A stretch of 26,706 nt of DNA from Azoarcus sp. (GTDB taxonomy: Bacteria > Pseudomonadota > Gammaproteobacteria > Burkholderiales > Rhodocyclaceae). The notes under the pieces are model-generated. The model was given only the letters and a program-made list of their open reading frames with translations, was not told the DNA's origin and did not search any database. The stretch lies in contig JAITCV010000148.1 in NCBI GenBank assembly GCA_031282905.1, positions 1 through 26,706 on the forward strand, written 5' to 3'. Below, piece after piece: positions 23,608 to 26,706 of the stretch (its first letter is position 1; each line of letters begins with the position of its first letter). Made by a program: the position numbers and the translations under genes.

Positions 23608-24021
23608 ATGCGACATTATGAAATCGTGTTCATCGTACACCCGGATCAATCCGAGCAGGTGCCCGCGATGATCGAACGCTACAAGGGCATCGTCACCGCC
23701 CGCAATGGACAGCTTCATCGCCTGGAAGACTGGGGACGGCGGCAGTTGGCCTATCCGATCCAGAAAGTGCACAAGGCCCACTACGTGCTGATGAACATCG
23801 AATGCGATGGCGAAGCCCTGCAAGAATTGGAACATGCCTTCAAGTTCAACGACGCCGTGCTGCGCCATCTTTCCATCAAGATGAAGAAAGCGGTCACCGC
23901 GCCGTCGCCGATGATGAAGGAAGAGAAATCGCGTTCGCTGACCAGTAACACCGCCGCGTCCGAGACCGCCGCTGCCGTGCCCGAGGCGGTTGCCGCCGCG
24001 CCCGAGGCGCTTGCCGTCTGA
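23608..24021 (+). CDS. rpsF: 30S ribosomal protein S6
   Basis: The 137-residue ribosomal protein S6 binds with S18 to the platform of the 30S subunit. The core (MRHYEIVFIVHPDQSEQVPAMIERY, LEDWGRRQLAYPIQKVHKAHYVLMNIE) is standard. The last ~35 residues are an Ala/Pro/Glu-rich tail (SETAAAVPEAVAAAPEALAV), of a kind common in proteobacteria. GAGG precedes the ATG. It heads rpsF-priB-rpsR-rplI. Confidence 0.98.
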   Translation: MRHYEIVFIVHPDQSEQVPAMIERYKGIVTARNGQLHRLEDWGRRQLAYPIQKVHKAHYVLMNIECDGEALQELEHAFKFNDAVLRHLSIKMKKAVTAPSPMMKEEKSRSLTSNTAASETAAAVPEAVAAAPEALAV

Positions 24022-24032
24022 ATCTCATCACG

Positions 24033-24347
24033 GTGGGCGACGGCGGGACGAACGCGCTGAGTCTGCTCGCGCAGATCGTGGAGCTTTCCCCCCTTCGCCA
24101 CAGCCCGGCGGGCGTACCGGTCGCCTCCTGTGTGCTGGCGCATGAATCCCGGCAGATCGAAGCCGGATTGGCGCGTGAAGTAAAGGTGACACTGTCTGCG
24201 GTGGCGCTGGGTGAGCTGGCCCGTGTGCTGGCGGCATCCAGACCAGGAGCATGGATTGCGGTAAAGGGATTCCTCGTGGCGAAAAGCGCGAAGAGCAAGG
24301 TTCCCGTGCTGCATCTGAATCAAATCGATTTTGTCGAAGGAAACTGA
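24033..24347 (+). CDS. priB: Primosomal replication protein N (PriB)
   Basis: The 104-residue OB-fold protein binds single-stranded DNA and assists PriA in restarting stalled forks. The pattern NALSLLAQIVELSPLRHSPAGVPVASCVLAHES, then EAGLAREV, GFLVAKSAKSKVPVLHLNQID, matches PriB. The start is GTG (24033), 11 nt after the rpsF stop, with no clear ribosome-binding site, so coupling to rpsF is likely. No ATG exists in a suitable place. Its position between rpsF and rpsR is the normal one in beta- and gammaproteobacteria. Confidence 0.92.
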   Translation: MGDGGTNALSLLAQIVELSPLRHSPAGVPVASCVLAHESRQIEAGLAREVKVTLSAVALGELARVLAASRPGAWIAVKGFLVAKSAKSKVPVLHLNQIDFVEGN

Positions 24348-24348
24348 C

Positions 24349-24624
24349 ATGGCTTTCAAGCCCAAGAGCAAGTTCAAGAAAAAGGAAGATCGCGGTGGCC
24401 GCGGTCTGTTCAAGCGTCGCAAGTTCTGCCGCTTCACTGCGGAGAAGATCGAGGAAGTCGATTACAAGGACGTCGAAATTCTCAAGGATTTCATCACCGA
24501 GAATGCCAAAATCATGCCCGCGCGCATTACCGGCACCAAGTCCGGCTATCAGCGCCAGCTCTCCGTGGCGATCAAGCGCGCGCGTTTTCTCGCCCTCCTG
24601 CCCTACACCGATCTGCACCAGTAA
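24349..24624 (+). CDS. rpsR: 30S ribosomal protein S18
   Basis: The 91-residue protein partners with S6 in the 30S subunit. LFKRRKFCRFTAEKIEEVDYKDVEILKDFI and PARITGTKSGYQRQLSVAIKRARFLALLPYT are diagnostic. ATG 24349 lies 1 nt after the priB stop, with AAGGA upstream; the in-frame ATG at 24331 would lie inside priB and is less likely. Confidence 0.98.
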   Translation: MAFKPKSKFKKKEDRGGRGLFKRRKFCRFTAEKIEEVDYKDVEILKDFITENAKIMPARITGTKSGYQRQLSVAIKRARFLALLPYTDLHQ

Positions 24625-24633
24625 GGAGTCAGC

Positions 24634-25080
24634 ATGCAAGTCATTTTGCTTGATAAAGTCGGCAAGTTGGGTGCCCTGGGCGATGTGGTCAAGGTCAAGG
24701 ACGGCTACGCCCGCAACTACCTGATTCCCCAGGGGCATGCCAAGCGCGCCACGGAAGCCAATCTCGCCGAGTTTGGACAACGCCGCGCCGAACTCGAACG
24801 CCAGCAAGCCGAAAAGCTCGCCGCCGCCCAGGCGCTGGGGACGAAGCTCGAAGGGCTGATGGTCCAGATCGCCCGCAAGGCGGGCATGGATGGCCGTCTG
24901 TTCGGTTCCGTCTCCAACATCGACGTGGCCGACGCGCTCGCCGCGCAGGGTTTCCAGATCGAGCGCGCGGCCATCCGCATGCCGGACGGGCACCTGAAAG
25001 CGATCGGCGACACCCGGATCGACATCGTACTCCATGCCGATGTAGTGGTGCCGATCACCGTATCGGTGCTGGGCGAATGA
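24634..25080 (+). CDS. rplI: 50S ribosomal protein L9
   Basis: The 148-residue protein binds 23S rRNA through its N-terminal domain, MQVILLDKVGKLGALGDVVKVKDGYARNYLIPQGHA. A long connecting helix and a C-terminal domain (FGSVSNIDVADALAAQG) follow. AAGGAG precedes the ATG. It ends the ribosomal block; two palindromic repeat copies follow before dnaB. Confidence 0.98.
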   Translation: MQVILLDKVGKLGALGDVVKVKDGYARNYLIPQGHAKRATEANLAEFGQRRAELERQQAEKLAAAQALGTKLEGLMVQIARKAGMDGRLFGSVSNIDVADALAAQGFQIERAAIRMPDGHLKAIGDTRIDIVLHADVVVPITVSVLGE

Positions 25081-25086
25081 TTCCAG

Positions 25087-25133
25087 TTCCAGGTCATGGG
25101 TGACGCCGCAGACCGTCATCGATGATTTTGACA
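25087..25133 (+). repeat. Dispersed palindromic repeat, internally deleted copy E4
   Basis: The left end TTCCAGGTCATGGGTGAC (25087-25104) and right end GTCATCGATGATTTTGAC (25115-25132) match the family ends. The interior is cut to 10 nt (GCCGCAGACC), which matches part of the E3 interior. It starts 6 nt after the rplI stop. Confidence 0.65.
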
Positions 25134-25148
25134 TGAGATGACTCCGTG

Positions 25149-25234
25149 TCCAGGTCATTGGTGACGCGAAGACGAGCCGCAGACAGTGCGCTGACACGGC
25201 AAGGTGAAGTCGACAAAGTCACCGATGATTTGGA
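25149..25234 (+). repeat. Dispersed near-palindromic repeat, copy E3
   Basis: TCCAGGTCATTGGTGAC (25149-25165) and GTCACCGATGATTTGGA (25218-25234) pair at 14 of 17 positions, the rest being G-U compatible in RNA. The interior (ACGGCAAGGTGAAGTCGACA) closely matches E1 and E2 read on the opposite strand. It lies 54 bp upstream of dnaB. Confidence 0.75.
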
Positions 25235-25287
25235 TATGGAATCTGGACGAGGGGGCTTCGGCGGTCTCTTGTTTTTCAGGAATCACC

Positions 25288-26667
25288 ATGGCGAATTTCA
25301 CCGACTCCCGTGATGCCCAGATGGCGGCGATCAAATTACCGCCGCATTCGCTCGAAGCCGAACAGTCGCTGCTGGGCGGTCTGCTGCTCGACAACATGGC
25401 CTGGGAACGCATTGCCGACCTGGTCGTGGAAGAAGACTTCTACCGCGACGACCACCGCCGCATCTATCAGCACATCATCCGCTTGGTCGATCACGGCAAA
25501 CCCGCCGATGTGGTCACGGTATTCGAATCGCTGCAAAAAAACGGCGAAGCCGAAGCCGCGGGCGGATTGGCCTACCTGGCCGAAATCGCCAACAACACGC
25601 CATCGGCGGCGAACATTCGCCGTTATGCGGAAATCGTCCACGAACGCGCGATCCTGCGCAAATTGGTCGCCGTGGGCGACGAAATTGCCGCCAGCGCGCT
25701 TGCCCCTTCGGGCAAGGACCCCAAGACCCTGCTCGACGAAGCCGAGGCGCGGGTCTTCGAGATCGCCGAAAGCGGAGCGCGTCACGCCAGCGGTTTCCAG
25801 TCGATCCAGCCCATACTCAAGCAGGTTGTCGACCGCGTGCAGGAACTGTATGACCGCGACAACCCGGCTGAACTCACCGGCATACCTTCCGGCTTTGTCG
25901 ACCTCGACGAGAAGACCTCGGGTCTTCAATCATCCGACATGTTGATCGTCGCCGGTCGCCCGTCCATGGGAAAAACGACCTTCGCGCTCAACATCGCCGA
26001 GCACGTCGCGCTGGAAAAGCACCTGCCGGTAGCGATTTTCTCGATGGAAATGCCCGGCACGCAACTGGCCAGCCGCTTCATCGCCTCGGTTGGTCGCATC
26101 GAACTGCAAAAGATCCGCAATGGCCAGTTGACCGATGATGACTGGCAGCGTCTCACCATGGCGATGGGCAAACTCTATGACGCGCCGCTCTATATCGACG
26201 AGACGCCAGGACTCAACCCCATCGACCTGCGCGCCCGCGCCCGGCGTCTGGCGCGGCAATGCGGGCGCCTCGGCCTGATCGTGATCGACTATCTGCAATT
26301 GATGAGCGGCACGCGCGAAACCGAAAACCGCGCCGCCGAACTATCGGAAATCTCGCGTTCGGTAAAGGCGCTCGCCAAGGAACTGCATGTGCCGATCATC
26401 GCCCTGTCGCAGCTCAACCGCAGTCTGGAGAGCCGTCCCAACAAGCGCCCGGTGATGTCGGATCTGCGTGATTCCGGCGCCATCGAGCAGGACGCGGACA
26501 TCATCATGTTCATCTACCGCGATGAAATCTACAACTCGGATTCGCCGGACAAGGGCACGGCGGAACTCATCATCAGCAAGCACCGCAACGGCCCGACCGG
26601 CATGGTGCGCATGACCTTTCTCGGCCAATACACCCGCTTCGAGAGTTTCGCGGGCGGCGGCATTTGA
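25288..26667 (+). CDS. dnaB: Replicative DNA helicase DnaB
   Basis: The complete 459-residue protein is the hexameric helicase that unwinds DNA ahead of the replisome. The N-terminal helical domain (PHSLEAEQSLLGGLLLDN) is followed by a RecA-type ATPase with Walker A AGRPSMGKTTFALN, SMEMPGTQLASRFI, Walker B LIVIDYLQLM and the LSQLNRSLE...DLRDSGAIEQDAD segment. ATG 25288 (MANFTDSRDAQMAAIKL) has AGGA upstream; ATG 25321 is an alternative. No intein is present. Its upstream region contains repeat E3. Confidence 0.98.
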   Translation: MANFTDSRDAQMAAIKLPPHSLEAEQSLLGGLLLDNMAWERIADLVVEEDFYRDDHRRIYQHIIRLVDHGKPADVVTVFESLQKNGEAEAAGGLAYLAEIANNTPSAANIRRYAEIVHERAILRKLVAVGDEIAASALAPSGKDPKTLLDEAEARVFEIAESGARHASGFQSIQPILKQVVDRVQELYDRDNPAELTGIPSGFVDLDEKTSGLQSSDMLIVAGRPSMGKTTFALNIAEHVALEKHLPVAIFSMEMPGTQLASRFIASVGRIELQKIRNGQLTDDDWQRLTMAMGKLYDAPLYIDETPGLNPIDLRARARRLARQCGRLGLIVIDYLQLMSGTRETENRAAELSEISRSVKALAKELHVPIIALSQLNRSLESRPNKRPVMSDLRDSGAIEQDADIIMFIYRDEIYNSDSPDKGTAELIISKHRNGPTGMVRMTFLGQYTRFESFAGGGI

Positions 26668-26706
26668 AGATCGGCACGGATTTCCTGAATCCATTGCCCG
26701 TCCATG

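Overview
The window looks like a chromosomal segment of a GC-rich betaproteobacterium, possibly Rhodocyclales or Nitrosomonadales. This rests on the rpsF-priB-rpsR-rplI-dnaB block, the mtaD/ompA/ubiG neighbourhood, and proteobacterial PurC, PrlC and RsmE. No rRNA, tRNA, CRISPR array, transposase or phage gene was seen.

Layout from left to right. A methyl-accepting chemotaxis protein (-) diverges from rsmE (+). rsmE converges on a 996-codon polytopic membrane protein (-) whose last ~147 codons are almost free of C on the coding strand. A Ser/Thr kinase fused to a cyclic-nucleotide-binding-type domain (-) diverges from mtaD (+). mtaD is followed by an ompA-like gene, a clear intrinsic terminator, and ubiG. 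Next come two tandem DUF945-like paralogs. The second copy carries a frameshifted remnant of the ubiG 3' end, which exposes the duplication that made it. On the minus strand, purC, prlC and a DUF4124-glutaredoxin gene form a tight operon with two ATGA overlaps. An orphan SAM methyltransferase (+) follows.

From 23437 back to 18795 (-) lies the most interesting region: a compact four-gene operon of membrane proteins. It encodes a four-TM coiled-coil protein, a single-TM vWA-like protein, a MotA/TolQ/ZorA-like four-TM protein with a long helical tail, and a MotB/ZorB-like single-TM protein with a Glu in the TM and an unfamiliar C-terminal domain. I infer an uncharacterised ion-driven motor-like envelope complex, resembling the ZorAB half of Zorya but without recognisable Zorya effectors. 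The window closes with the ribosomal/replication block and a complete dnaB.

At the nucleotide scale there is a family of short near-palindromic repeats (about 83-94 bp, plus one 47-bp deletion derivative). Three of the four copies begin 4-6 nt after a stop codon. Other signals are an extended C-rich/G-poor segment that could act as a Rho loading region for rsmE, and a switch-like leader hairpin ahead of rpsF.
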